A stretch of DNA of 64,000 nucleotides from CBDCCT01 sp965214995 (GCA_965214995.1 CBDCCT010000002.1:744001-808000), one strand, 5' to 3'; counted from the stretch's first letter, positions 45,065-57,200 are shown. Program-made: numbers and translations. Notes: generated by a model from the sequence alone, not told the origin.

Positions 45065-45543
45065 TAATAATAGTAATAACTAATCAGTGTCTATATATAG
45101 TTATTAGACTATAGTATAAGACTAATTAATTACTATATAACTAACTAATAAATTTCTATATCTTTAGATTATTTATCTATTAATTAGAAAAGCTTCTTTA
45201 ATACTAAACCTAGAGAGTATTATATATAAATTAGAAAAGTAAATAACTTTTTCTTATTAATTAACTTTTAATATAATACTAAGAAGTATTTATTAAGTAT
45301 TAATCTAAGATAAACTAGATAATATTAAAAAAAGATAACTTAGAGAAGTAGATTATAAGCTTAGTATTCTATTAAAACTAAATTTTATAAAGGTCTTTAT
45401 CCTTTATAATCTTAAGCTTATTAATTAGTAGTAGATTATAGTAAAAATAATTTTAAGATTTAAATTTAAGATCTTTTAGTTACTATACTAAGAGTTTACT
45501 AAGGAGATACTATAGCTATATTCTACTAATATAGCTATATTAT
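45065..45543 (-). mobile_element. tRNA-derived SINE copy 2
   Basis: Same family as 47219-47671. The tail lies near 45065 and the tRNA-like head at 45460-45543, where both Pol III boxes are badly mutated to A/T. No clear TSD. Confidence 0.7.
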
Positions 45544-45958
45544 ATAACCTTTGATAAGAGGTACTATGGGAAAGTGAGCTAGGTATTTTTTTAATTATTT
45601 GCTATACCTAGAAGCTTTAGTAGAGTATCTAGAGTGGATTATAGATATAGGCTAAATATTATACTATAATACTATTATTAGTCTAAGTGTCTAAGCTAGG
45701 CCTTACTTCTAGATGTAGTTAATATAGCTAGCTAGATTAGGAGAATTTAAGTAATCTTTTTTTTAAATTTTAACCTATCTAGTAGTAGACTAGTACTTCC
45801 TTAACTAATAATAATAGGTTAGAAAAGACTTAGACTTAGGATTAGATTACTTCTTTAATCTTTAACCCTCTATATAATAATGATAATTCAATTTCATACT
45901 TGTAATTAGACTATAGTATAAGACTATCTAGAAAGTGTCTAGCTAATTAGATTATTAA
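45544..45958. other. unassigned repeat-block sequence
   Basis: Moderately AT-rich, RIP-mutated sequence with no gene and no match to the other repeats in the window. Confidence 0.4.
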
Positions 45959-46511
45959 TGTTATAAACGCCTACTAGGTGGTAGCTAGGTGGTTATATAT
46001 AACACTATATAGGCTCCTATATCCTAGATTAAGCTATTCTAAATACTAGTAGTCCTTTTAGGCTATTATAGCTCTATAGTAGAAGATAGTTCTAATAATT
46101 ATATTTAGAATAACTAGCTATAAGTAAAGATATTATATTTAAATCCCCTATAAGCTAGCTAGATAGTCTAGTACTAATATAGTATATATAGTATATAGCT
46201 AGATAGCTAGTCTATTTCTAAATATATTAGAGAGAATAAAGCTCTATAGCTACTAGAGGGCTCCTATATAGGTTATTATCTAGTATATAGTTAGGGGTAT
46301 AGGTATATCCCTAGATAGCTAGGTATATTACTAGAGATTTAAGGATAAATCCCCTAGTAAGAGGGAGATAGTTATTATAAATACCTACTAGGTAGTAGCT
46401 AGGTAGTTATATATAATACTATATAGGTTCCTATATCCTAGATTTAGCTTTTCTAAATACTAGTAGTCCTTTTAGGCTATTATAGCTCTATGGTAGGAGG
46501 TGGTTCTAACA
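45959..46511 (+). mobile_element. TRIM-like element 2
   Basis: A second copy of the element at 44243. LTRs are about 45959-46097 and 46373-46511, with the polypurine stretch gagggagatag before the right one. It is much more RIP-mutated than copy 1. The internal site complementary to the LTR is kept in its mutated form (tatttagaat against attctaaata). No matching flank repeat was found. Confidence 0.8.
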
Positions 46512-46695
46512 CTATATTATATTTAAAAAAGACTATTAGTATTATTTTATATATTTATAAATAATTAAGTAAGTTATTATCTATAGTATTAGGCCTATAA
46601 TCGACTATTTATAAACCTAGAAGATAAACTATAAGCTAGTAAATATTAGGATACTTCTTATATATAGAAAAGCTAAAAAATTACTAAATAGCTAT

Positions 46696-46815
46696 CGTGA
46701 ACGCCTGCTAGGTAGTAGCTAGGTGGTTAAGTATAACACTATATAGGCTCCTACATCCTAGATTCAGGTGTTCTGAATATTAGTAGTCCTTTTAGGCTAT
46801 TATAGCTCTGTAGTA
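46696..46815 (+). mobile_element. truncated TRIM LTR
   Basis: Matches the first 120 bp of the TRIM LTR (gaacgcctgctagg to ctctgtagta), then breaks off. A partial solo LTR. Confidence 0.75.
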
Positions 46816-47218
46816 TAAAGTATCTTATAGTTTTTCTTTTTATTATTATTATCTTTTTTATTTATATAATACCTATTCTTTTTAATTATTTTAAAATAAA
46901 GATATCTACTTTAGTATATCTTCTATTTAAATACTTTTTATTTTATATAATAATATTTCTCTATTTAGTAATATCTATTTATTTTATTTTATATATCTTT
47001 TTTTTACTAAATAATATCTATAATTTATATTATATATTTAAAAGTATACCCTATATTAATATTATATAATAGTATTTAATAGAAAAAGTTATTATTAAAA
47101 GACTATTTAAGTACTAGTTTTAAAGATACTAAAATTCTATATAAGGGTAGTATTATCTATATTTATAATAAGTTAGCTTTTTATATATTAATTTTTTAAG
47201 TATATATATTAATATATA
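46816..47218. other. AT-rich sequence, nothing identified
   Basis: RIP-type AT-rich sequence. It ends with the left TSD of the next SINE. Confidence 0.5.
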
Positions 47219-47671
47219 ATAATAATAATTAATCAATTTCTATATATAGTTATTAGACTATAGTATAAGACTAATCAATTAGTTAATTTTTAGTTATTTA
47301 TCTATTAATTAAAAAAGCTTCTTTAGTACTAAAACCTAGAGAGTATTATATATATAAATTAAAAAAGTAAATAACTTTTTCTTATTATAATTAACCCTTA
47401 ATATAATACTAAAAAGTATTTATTAAGGATTAATTATAAGATAAACTAGATAATTTTAAAAAAAAGTATCTAAGAGAAGTAGATTATAAATTAATTTTAT
47501 TTAAACTAGATTATATAAGAGTCCCTACCCCTTATAATCTTAAGCTTATTATTTAGTAGTAGATTATAGTAGAAGTAATCCTAGAATTTAAATCTAGGCC
47601 CTTCTAGTTACTATACTAAGAATTTACTAAGAGGGGCTATGGCTATATTCTACTAACGCGACCACACCACC
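47219..47671 (-). mobile_element. tRNA-derived SINE copy 3, uninterrupted
   Basis: Flanked by the 13-bp duplication atattaatatata (47206-47218 and 47672-47684). The minus strand starts with the tRNA-like head (47575-47671), followed by a body of about 300 bp and a tail ending in (ATT)n. At 453 bp it is the reference for full-length SINEs here. The B box is mutated to a TTAAA form, so Pol III transcription is unlikely. Confidence 0.8.
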
Positions 47672-47694
47672 ATATTAATATATAGTATCTAAGA

Positions 47695-47945
47695 AGAGAT
47701 AGAAATATCTTTTTTTCTTTTTGTTTCTTTTCTTTCTCTTTTTCTTTCTATTTCTCTATATAAGCTAGAGTTATTAGTATAAAGCTACTTAAAGAGGAGA
47801 AGATAGAGGCTAGAATTTTATTTATATAAGAGGATATAAACCTCTTTTAAAAAGACTCTTTACTCTTTTTTCTTCTTTTTTCTTTACTCTTCTCTTTCTC
47901 TTCTTTTTTTTCTTTCTTATTATTATTATTATTTTACTACTATTA
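47695..47945. repeat. polypyrimidine-rich low-complexity tract
   Basis: Long runs of C/T on the plus strand (tttctttctctttttc and similar) ending in a short (ATT)n run. No coding sense. Confidence 0.7.
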
Positions 47946-48900
47946 TCCTTAGATAACTTATTAGATATATATATATATATTATTTAAAAGATACTATATA
48001 AAAAAGTAGTAATTATTATAATTATATTATTTATAGCTATTATAATAGCTATTTTAGTATATTATCTCTAGTATATAGTATTATATAAAAAAATATAATT
48101 TATATATAATATATAAATAATAAAAGTAATTAATTTATTTATTATAAAATTAAATTAAAATTATATTTATATATAACTACTAGCTATTTTAAATCTAATA
48201 AAATTCTATTATATTTTAAATAACTTATATATTTCTTTTAAAAAGAAAGAAAATCTATTATAATAATTAAGAATATATATATTAAGTAAGTTACTATTTT
48301 TTAATAAAAAAAGTCTAAATCTCTTCTTTTATTATTTTAAATAGGTAAAATAGCTTAGTTATTTTTATTTATTAATTTTTTATATAATAAAAAGTATAAT
48401 AGAAACCTTACTATTATAGTTTATATATATATATATATAATAAAAAGTAATTCTATATAATAATTTTAAATAAGTTTTTATTATATATAAAAAGAGATTT
48501 CTTAATTTAAAAAAAAATATAAAGTAGTAATAACTATAAATAATAATTATATAAAGTATTTAAATAAAAAAGAAAATATAAATAATAATAATAAATTTTA
48601 AAAAAAATATCTTATTTTAAGAAAAATATCTTTATATATAAAAAAGTAAGGATTATTATAGATATATAAAATAAAAATAATTTATATAGTATATAGAAAC
48701 TAAATTTAGTATAATAAAATATTTATTTAGTATATAAAAATTTATACTTAATAGCTACTCTATAACCTTATAGTAACTTAGATTATAACTTACCCCTAGC
48801 CCCCCCTATATATCTATAGTATATTTATTTATTCTTAGCTTTATATATAATTAGTTCCTAGTAATTTATTCTTATAGGATTATACTATTTGTTTCTGTCT
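47946..48900. other. AT-rich sequence, nothing identified
   Basis: Extremely AT-rich decayed sequence with no gene and no recognised repeat. Confidence 0.5.
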
Positions 48901-48904
48901 TCTA

Positions 48905-49020
48905 TTGATTTATAGCAATAGTAGAAGTAATCCTAGGATTATAACCTAATAAAAGCTTTTTAGTTACTATACTTAAAATTTACTAAGAGACTCTAGAGTA
49001 GTACCTAACTATTCTACTAC
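48905..49020 (-). mobile_element. SINE head fragment (copy 4)
   Basis: Matches the tRNA-like head of the SINE: agtagaagtaatcctagg, then ttagttactatactta and tttactaagaga. The body is absent or unrecognisable. Confidence 0.6.
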
Positions 49021-49236
49021 TTTAAAAAGTAATATTTTAAAGAACTTGAGATAGATTTATAAAATATTATTAACGTGTGGCGTATACCAAAAATGACTTG
49101 CTTCCCTACATAACAGCCTGAATCCACAACAATCATAATATCATTGACATTCTTAGGACATAGAGAATATATACTGTACATACAGTGAAGACTTACTTGT
49201 TGTTAACGAATCTACTTTTGTTTCACAGAAAGCAGC

Positions 49237-50788
49237 ATGGCCATCATGTCTACCGAAGCTCCTAATATAGGCATCAAGGCAATTGAGCTGTACTTCCCAA
49301 ATCAGGTATCATAAAGTTTTCTAGTGGCGACCTGACCCTAGTCACAAAAACCATAATCTCTAAGGCGACTGACTGTCATAGTGTGTTGAGCAGTCAGAGC
49401 TTGAAAAGTTTGACGGCGTACCCCAAGGAAAATATACCATCGGTCTTGGCCAGAAACAAATGAGCTTTTGTGATGACAGGGAAGATATCTACTCAATGGC
49501 ACTTACAACTCTATCGTCATTGCTTGATAATTATAATATTGACCCGAAAAGGGTTGGTCGATTAGAAGTCGGGACAGAAACGATACTTGATAAGTCTAAA
49601 TCTGTAAAATCCGTCCTAATGCAGTTGTTTGAAGACGCAGGAAATACAAATATCGAGGGTGCTGACACGGTGAATGCTTGTTACGGGGGTACGAATGCGT
49701 TATTCAATGCAGTAAATTGGATGGAGTCCTCAGCCTGGGACGGGCGAAGCGCAATCGTTGTTGCAGGTGACATTGCTTTATACAAGAAAGGTAACGCTCG
49801 TCCCACAGGAGGTGCTGGTTGCGTTGCCATACTCATAGACAAAGAAGCTCCGCTTGTTTTCGAGCCTGGCTTGCGCGGAACGTTTGTCAAACATGCTTAT
49901 GATTTCTATAAGCCTGATTTAACGAGTGAGTACCCGGTGGTGGATGGAAAATATTCTATTCAATGCTACACAGAAGCACTAGACGCTTGTTATAATACAT
50001 ATAACGAAAAAGAAGGTACACGAAGTCAATCAGTTCATCATGATATACATACCGAATCAGAGATGAGTAAGTCGGATAGATCGTCAAATTCTACGAGCAC
50101 TCCTCTTGAACGCTTCCAGCACATTTGCTTTCATGCACCTACTTGCAAATTGGTGGAGAAATCATATGCACGACTTATGTATAATGACTACCTAAAAGAT
50201 CAATTAAATAAGTGCTATAGCGATGTGCCAAAAGAAGTAGCCAACGTAGAATATACAGCTTCTTTAACTGATAAATTGATTGAAAAAACATTTACTACTT
50301 TATCGAAAGAGAAATACTCGAGAGTGGTCAAACCATCAATCGAAGTAGCTAACATGTGCGGTAACATGTACTGTGCTAGCGTCTATGGAGGACTTTGCAG
50401 TCTTCTTGCCAATGTTGATAGTGGATCACTTCAGGGCAATCGAATAGGTATCTTTAGCTATGGGAGTGGACTCGCTAGCTCATTTTTCTCCCTGGTTGTA
50501 AAGGGACCAACCACTGAAATGAAGGAGAAGCTTCGCTTACACGAAAAATTAGCAGAAAGGAAAATAGTAAAACCTGAAGTATATGACGAGGTGAGCTGAA
50601 CCCTTACTACTAAAAGATAAAATTTACCATTCAAATTGACGCATAATGTACAGAATTGCTATTTGCGTGAGCAGGCTCACTTGAAAAGCGACTACAAACC
50701 CAAAGGTACGATAGATAATTTAAGAGCAGGAACGTATTATCTTACAAATGTGGACGAGCTGTATAGAAGAACATATAGTATAGCATAA
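49237..50788 (+). CDS. ERG13: hydroxymethylglutaryl-CoA synthase
   Basis: Condenses acetyl-CoA with acetoacetyl-CoA to HMG-CoA, the step before HMG-CoA reductase in the mevalonate/ergosterol pathway. Three exons: 49237-49305, 49382-50590 and 50654-50788. The introns (49306-49381 and 50591-50653) have GT..AG ends. The product is 470 residues, the normal length. The catalytic set is present: Glu89 in VGTET, Cys123 in NACYGGT (34 residues later, as in animal enzymes) and His274 in CFHAPTCKLV. The last exon encodes NCYLREQAHL and GTYYLTNVDE, the usual C-terminus. A Ser-rich insertion around residues 235-262 lies before the His motif. The frame that seems to stop at 50597 is only intron 2. No organelle targeting peptide is evident. 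Confidence 0.93.
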
Positions 50789-51110
50789 AAAAGCTCTTCC
50801 ATTAAATACGTCTAATGGTTAATCTGCTTAAGTCCTTATACAAACAAGTAATATTACAGGTCATCTTTCAATAATTGATTTTATGATTATGCATCAAGTG
50901 AAAAGCTGGTAGCATGCTAAAAGTTAACTATATCAAATTTCTGGACTATTTCGAGAAAATTGCAAGACTGATACATTAGTCATCTAATCCAAGCGTATAG
51001 CCAGTTACGCAAGTCCTAATTTATCGCAAGGCCATGTTCTGTGTCCAGGATACAGAGCGCGTCTTCTCCTACCTTTAGCCATATTCTCATAGTCACTGCT
51101 ACGGAATTAT
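50789..51110. other. convergent 3' flanks of HMG-CoA synthase and TFIIB
   Basis: About 320 bp between two genes that point at each other. It must hold both 3' UTRs. No further gene is visible. Confidence 0.6.
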
Positions 51111-52205
51111 TTATGAATTTGGTAATCGCTTCATGTCCCCACCTCGAACAGGCGACAGCCACTCGGACTTGATAAGTCTTTCTCGCTCCGCATACAACTG
51201 TTTATAAGCTGTACGTATAGTACCATCACTTACTCCAGCAACATTTGCAATTTCTCTGGCAGATTTAGGTTCACCCATCAAATGCGAGCCCATATAAATA
51301 CATGCAGCCGCTGCGGACAGTGGTGATCTGCCAGCAAGAGAACCTACGCTAGACATTTTGTTTGCTAATTCTTGAGCGACCATGGTGCAAGCGCTGCTGA
51401 GCTGTAAGTGATTACAGTATCGGAGACAAAGCTCATCGGCTCGAGTAGAGGAAGTTGTTGCATATGTTTCTGCAGGAACATACAAACCGCCTTGAACCGC
51501 CGACTCCTTCTCCCTTCTTGTTGCAGCAAAAAATTGATCAAGTGCCTTGAACGTGCGACCGATTTCTTTTTTTGTAACATTCGTCATTGAGAATATTTCC
51601 CGAAATGTTCTTGGAACATTGTTCTGGCGGCAGGCGATGAATATACAGCCGGCTATTATTGCATCTTGTGACTTTCCCTTAAAAGCCTTGCCTTCCTCAA
51701 CCATTTTGAATAGATGCTTTGCGGTATCAATTACTGTTCCACTCAGATGCCAAGACTCACACATTGCTGCTATCTCTCGATATGCGGCAAGCAAAGACTT
51801 ATTTGCCTTATCAAAAGTGACTTTGCTTTGAGCTCGTTGTAGCTCTCGACTCTTCATCCCACCATCACTGAATGAAATATTGGTGTGCAGTTGAGAGCCA
51901 TGCAAAAATGGATTGGCTGCATCACCGACACGTGAAGGATCATCATTACCTTGATCATCGTTCGAAAATGTTCGCCATTCAGAGCGAGTGTCCACTATTC
52001 GACCCGAAAGTACCAAACCACAAGAAGCACATACGGTATCACCAGAGGCAAATTCTTCGACAAGGTTCGGGGGTTCTTCTTTACAGTCAGGACATAGTAG
52101 ATGTATGTTAAAGTTCTCTTGCCATCCATTATCGTTATCTATTGCAGAGGGTGTTGCAATCACCTCTCCTGGTGATAAACCTCTGGTATCGGAAAATGGT
52201 GACAT
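51111..52205 (-). CDS. SUA7: transcription initiation factor TFIIB
   Basis: A general RNA polymerase II factor that bridges TBP-bound promoter DNA and polymerase in the nucleus. One exon, 364 residues. The N-terminal zinc ribbon has Cys38-Pro-Asp-Cys41 and Cys59-Ala-Ser-Cys62. It is followed by the highly conserved B-reader/linker stretch VDTRSEWRTFSNDD (71-84). Two cyclin-like repeats follow (about 130-215 and 245-335); the first contains AFKGKSQDAIIAGCIFIACR and VPRTFREI, the second RSPLSAAAACIYM. The length fits the family. The gene is divergent from ATP14, with 471 bp between start codons, and convergent with HMG-CoA synthase. Confidence 0.95.
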   Translation of the reverse strand: MSPFSDTRGLSPGEVIATPSAIDNDNGWQENFNIHLLCPDCKEEPPNLVEEFASGDTVCASCGLVLSGRIVDTRSEWRTFSNDDQGNDDPSRVGDAANPFLHGSQLHTNISFSDGGMKSRELQRAQSKVTFDKANKSLLAAYREIAAMCESWHLSGTVIDTAKHLFKMVEEGKAFKGKSQDAIIAGCIFIACRQNNVPRTFREIFSMTNVTKKEIGRTFKALDQFFAATRREKESAVQGGLYVPAETYATTSSTRADELCLRYCNHLQLSSACTMVAQELANKMSSVGSLAGRSPLSAAAACIYMGSHLMGEPKSAREIANVAGVSDGTIRTAYKQLYAERERLIKSEWLSPVRGGDMKRLPNS

Positions 52206-52676
52206 TATTGCGTTGGACTCAAGCTTAATAACCTCTTTTGACCATACTCTACATTCGAACCTTGAAAAATATTCGGTCCTTTGACGATTTATCTCATGCC
52301 TTCAGTCAAGTTACCTTGTGATGGCTTGACCTATTAGCTGATGTGACGAATTAGGACGTTTTCTGTAAACAAGAGGACTCAAATACCATGCTTCCAAACT
52401 GCTTCAAGCGCTACGTGAGCAGTATCAGCGAATCAGTCACTTATTGAGAAGCATTTCAGGTATCTGAGGAACGCTGGAAACTCTTCCATGGATTGTCAAA
52501 CCACTTGAAACTTTAAGTACGATATTCGTTTGCAGCAGTACGGAGTAAACTTGACTTAATAAGAAAAGGCTTGGCAGTCTATGATTTCACTCAGACAAGA
52601 ACGTCATACCATCATCTTACAGCGCAACCTCTTTTCCATTAGGCAAAAGTAAATTATTCCGAAAAGGCTCATCTCA
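52206..52676. promoter_or_regulatory. shared promoter region of TFIIB and ATP14
   Basis: 471 bp between divergent start codons. It must contain both promoters. No classical TATA box or known motif stands out. Pyrimidine-rich stretches occur just before the ATP14 start. Confidence 0.5.
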
Positions 52677-53148
52677 ATGTTAAGGTTAACGGTAAGCATG
52701 AATCTACCGAATGACTATCATCATTAAGTGTTACAAAGGGCAATCTTCTTGTTCGGAATGGCATTCGATCTTACTATGGCTTCAAGGGCTACCGTGGATT
52801 TACAACAATGTCATCAAAATACGGTCAGTATTCTCTGGTCCTCTGCGCTGAACATCAAACTAATACTTGACTCTAAATATAGCCGACTTAGTCCAAGATA
52901 TGTATCTGAAAGAGCTTAAGGGATATAAAGCACCTATCACAAGGCCGAGCGACGTCGACGGACAAATCCAAAAATTCCGTTTACCTCAGACACCCTCATC
53001 TCCAGAGGAAACTGACCTATCACAAGACCTTAAGGCTTACGAAAGTCAGGAGGTGGAAGTGGAAAAACCAACTGTTGAGTTGGACCAAACTCTCGATGAA
53101 GACCTTTTCGAAGATGATGAGCAAAGCGAAGATGGTTCTGCACACTGA
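52677..53148 (+). CDS. ATP14: mitochondrial ATP synthase subunit H
   Basis: A small stator-stalk subunit of the F1Fo ATP synthase. Proposed exons are 52677-52691, 52739-52823 and 52883-53148, giving 121 residues. The introns are 47 nt (GTAAGC..AAAG) and 59 nt (GTCAGT..TAG). The N-terminus, MLRLTGNLLVRNGIRSYYGF, is basic and free of acidic residues like a mitochondrial presequence. The mature part begins ADLVQDMYLKELKGYK, diagnostic for fungal subunit H. It continues with SPEETDLSQDLKAYESQEVE and ends in an acidic tail, as in the family. The first, 5-codon exon is the least certain part. The ATG at 52677 was chosen because it gives an unbroken frame and a plausible presequence. Confidence 0.85.
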
Positions 53149-54280
53149 TCTGATTCGTAGTTTAATATTGCAATTATATATCATAATAAATATTAGTTGC
53201 ATTTAATTAGTCGAAAGTTAGTTGTTGGTTCTTATCTGCTAATTTTACCTTGCTGGATACGTCTACAGATTGTAATACGAGGAATGAGCCATTTCATTCT
53301 CCCAGAAAACTTATGTAATAATTCTTTCTATTTCAGGCGATGATTTTTGTGATTTACTTACCTCATATAAGAACCGTACCTTGCGTTTGTAAATAGAATG
53401 GGAACAATAGCAATTATGCTGTAGTGGTTTATTAGTACTTTAATAATGAGTGAAGCTTATTAGTCTTGGCAAACTAAATTTGTATGCAGATGCCTGGTTA
53501 TGTTACATTATGCTCTCGGTTCTGCTTGCTTTCCTTGCATATTATTAGGCCCAAGAGCTTGCGTTCTCTGTAATAGGCATCAAAAATAAATTATAAAGTT
53601 TTAATTGAGGATTCTGATGTATGACTTTAGTGAAAACCTCGCAATGTCCTAAGTCCCTGAAGCCAGTGGGAATTATATTTCATAACTAATCTTGAAAATC
53701 TGGTAGGGCAAATCTCAAGTATATATACATCTATGCAACTACCGGTTGCCAATCCAAAAGACATGGGCTTTGTTGATATAGTCCTTAACTTTTGATTATT
53801 TCGAACTACAACGTAATATTTTTAACTTTGAAGTAGATTATCGATTTAAAGGTTGCGCCTCCTTATACTGATAATTGTATTGAGGGTCAACCCTGAGTCG
53901 GTTCTAACATGAAGGAAAAAATGTATTGTCATTAGACGTAGGTGATTTTTCGACATTCCCATTGTACTCGTATTGCTAGATTATTAGCTTTTGTATACTA
54001 TTATTTTTCTAATATCGAAGAACTGGTAGGTAAAGTGAGCTAAATATCTTCAGAATTAGAAGGAAGAGGAGAACAGAACTCAAATCGAAAGGCTATTAGG
54101 CTTATACTTAATGAAAGGGTTGAAACATACTTAATTACAAATCCTCAATTAACGTACTAGTGTTGCAAATGGTTCATTTATGTTATCTTTGTGACTATTC
54201 CTGAATCTATATGTATATCAATCTCCTGACATAACTGACATCAATAGTGAAATATTTATCGAGCGATACGAAGATTGTCA
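53149..54280. other. intergenic region upstream of the DUF1765 gene
   Basis: About 1.1 kb of normal, unique-looking composition between two plus-strand genes. It contains the ATP14 3' UTR and the promoter of the next gene. I see no ORF, tRNA or repeat. Confidence 0.5.
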
Positions 54281-57200
54281 ATGACGAATCTGTCCCATAG
54301 CTCGACAAATCACGATGATAGTGCTACGAATATAAATAGGCTCCACTCACCCTCCCCAGAAACTACACTTGACGGGCACCATAGACCGAACGGATTTCGT
54401 CGTTCATTGTCATGGGTTTCGTCTAAAACTCCCAATCGTAAACCAAAATCGATTATCAAGGCTGTAACGCTTGGAGAAGAGGCCTTCTATAATCATACTA
54501 TACACTCCCTAAGAAATAGATCGTCTACAGACCTTGCATTGTTCGATATAGAGCGTCCTAATGCAATAGCAAGAGTAGCGAACCGGGCTCTTACTGATAG
54601 CGATATAGCTTCCTATGATGCATCTATCATGGGCAAGAAACCAAGCAACAGTACAGGTGATACGAAATCTCATTTTGCAACTAAACCTAAGATACTGCAA
54701 AAGTCCTTTTCCAGCGATATATTACCATCAATTTCAGGATTAGAACGTGATCTAGATAGAGCTCTACACAAAAGTAGAATTGCTTCTGTACAAAAGATAG
54801 CACAACTTGGGCCCGAAAGTAGTAAGAGAAAAGATGAGCTTTGGAGCACATTTCGTAGTTTGGATAGTGCATTCAGCAAGTGAGCAACATGTTATCTCAT
54901 GATTACGTCCATAGCTAACCTTTACCTTAAGATTTCAATCCAAACCTATTAACTCGAAAATCAATGTAGTACGAGAGTCGCTGATACCGTTCCTACACAA
55001 TCACTCGTCTGATACAACTATATTGCATCTTAAACCTGTTGATCTGGATCGCCGTATAAATATACTGGGCAAATGGTGGTCCGGCCTTTTAGAGCTCATC
55101 CGTGGAAAATTGAATTCTTCGATATCTGGCACCGAGAGACCAATTGCCCTTGACGGTATATTGGGTTTGATGGCGAGACCAGAATGGCGGTTGGAACATT
55201 CCACTTATTCGATAAGAGACTTATCACACAATTCCTCACAAAGTCGTCGGAGATCCAGTGCCTCTAGTGAGTCGGACTTCTTAGAAGAATCTATTCGTCA
55301 CAATGCTACTTTGACTTTCAGGCAGAACCTTACCTCACAGACCGCATATGCTGTTGAAAAGATGTCACAACGAACTGTGCCTGCTAGTATGGTAGCTTTT
55401 AGCGGCAAGACTTGCGCCTATGCGTTCTTCTTTTGCCCTGGGGTTGCAAATATTCTGCTTTACTTATGGAAATTGCCGAAATCCATCATTAAAAGGGTTA
55501 TCGAAACTCATACTTCCAATAGCTTGAATGATGTTAAAGTTTCCCACTGGATCAAAACAAAGTTTCCTTCTTACTTATATGAGCTTAGCTTCAAGAGCTC
55601 CCTTGAGGCCTATCGGCTTACTAGAAAAAAACCTAATCTGCCGCCTGAGCTTTCAAAAATACCATGGTTCGGGCCATGGACAGAACGGTGGTCTGGCAAA
55701 GAAAGTGATCTTTTTTACGTTTTTGTCAAGTATTACCATATTATTCTTGTTGAATACCTCCCCTCCGAAATAGATGAAGCAGGAGTGGCAAGCTTGCCGG
55801 GTGCTTTACTGGTTCAGTCACAGTTATTAGTCAATATTGATTCTACCATTCATAGGCAGTTCAGTGGCTCTGACAGTTCAATTATATCACGTCCATACAC
55901 ATCCTTCGAAGAGGTGCTATCTGAGCCTGATGCAAGCATGTCGGCAATATCTTTATTACCCTCAAACACTATCAGACAAGTGACAGAAAACCGATTAATC
56001 CTGCTTATTCGGGAATTTCTATCTGACGACGAAGTGAAGAGGTTGCAATCACAAGAATATTTCTCTAGCACCTTTCACACAGTATTAAAAGCGGCTGCTA
56101 ATAACGTTTCGGTTTTCGATCAAAGTGCATGTTTCACTCTGTGTGACTTTCTAGAGGAAGCTTTGTTTATATTATCTCGATTTGAAAGCACGACAATACT
56201 TAAATTTACCGTTATCGATTGGCCATACTGGCTATTGGTTTGCAAAAGAATGGTACAGAGCTATAACACGACAACGGAAACACGTTTATATTCATTTCTT
56301 TATGCAATCTGGAATTTAGTAGCTAAAGATCAAGTACAGAAGTCATGTTTCTGTATGGAATTTCTTCTTGAGAAAGACTTTTTCCTGTCAAGGTTCAGTC
56401 ATTGGTGTCCAATGGTTCGAGCGTATTTCATGCGGCTCCTTTGTTGGCGCATTTTACGACTCGGTCCCAATGACGAATTTGAGTATCATAGGTATTGTTT
56501 AAATATCCCTATAAATTCATGAGCTGACAAATGTTATTAGGAAAATTGTCACTACAGTTGCAGCAAGGTTACATTTGATATGGCATTACTTTTTGGATGA
56601 TAAAACTTCTCTAAAAACTCTAAAAACACACAATCATCGCCCACTGTCCACTGTGCCATGTAGCCCTGCTCCCGGTCGGCGAATGATCATCATAAGAACT
56701 GATAATTATCTCCCCAACAACAATAACGCAGTTTTAACATTTGATGGCTTCCTACAGAACTCATCAACTTCACTGGTAGTTCCTCGTATGGATATCATAT
56801 CTTCAAATTTACCTTAGCTGACCTTTATTAGACGAGTCAAAGCGTGGAAGATCTGGCCTTGAGAGTGAAGTTGGAAGCAGCAAATGGAGCCTATTACGTA
56901 CTGTTCTTTCTCCTGTTAGGTCGCGTAGTAAATCCCCAAGCTTGTCGAAACCAAGTACTGAAGAAGGGGATGGTTCTACTGCATCGCAGGAAAGTAGCCC
57001 ATCCTCCTCCTCCGATAATCTCTCCGTATATCGCAACATGTCTTTCAAGTTTTCATTAGAATGGGTTGACAAGAATAAGGCTGCTTATGGTAGTATGAAG
57101 TTGTACAGACCCAAATTACCAGCCCATGTAGAAGTCATCTCGACTGATTTAGGATTTGATGCTATATCTGATCAAATAAAGGCAGCGAGTTTTCAAACAG

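Noticed and set aside
50591..50653. Early termination of HMG-CoA synthase after YDEVS
   Set aside because: A 63-nt intron starts at GTGAGC. The exon after it encodes the conserved C-terminus (LREQAHL, GTYYLTNVDE).
51408..52284. Several open frames of 60-98 residues opposite the TFIIB gene
   Set aside because: They are antisense shadows of a well-conserved coding region, with no codon or homology support.
55528..55773. Separate small gene within the DUF1765 region
   Set aside because: It is an overlapping frame inside exon 2, and the main frame is continuous and conserved.
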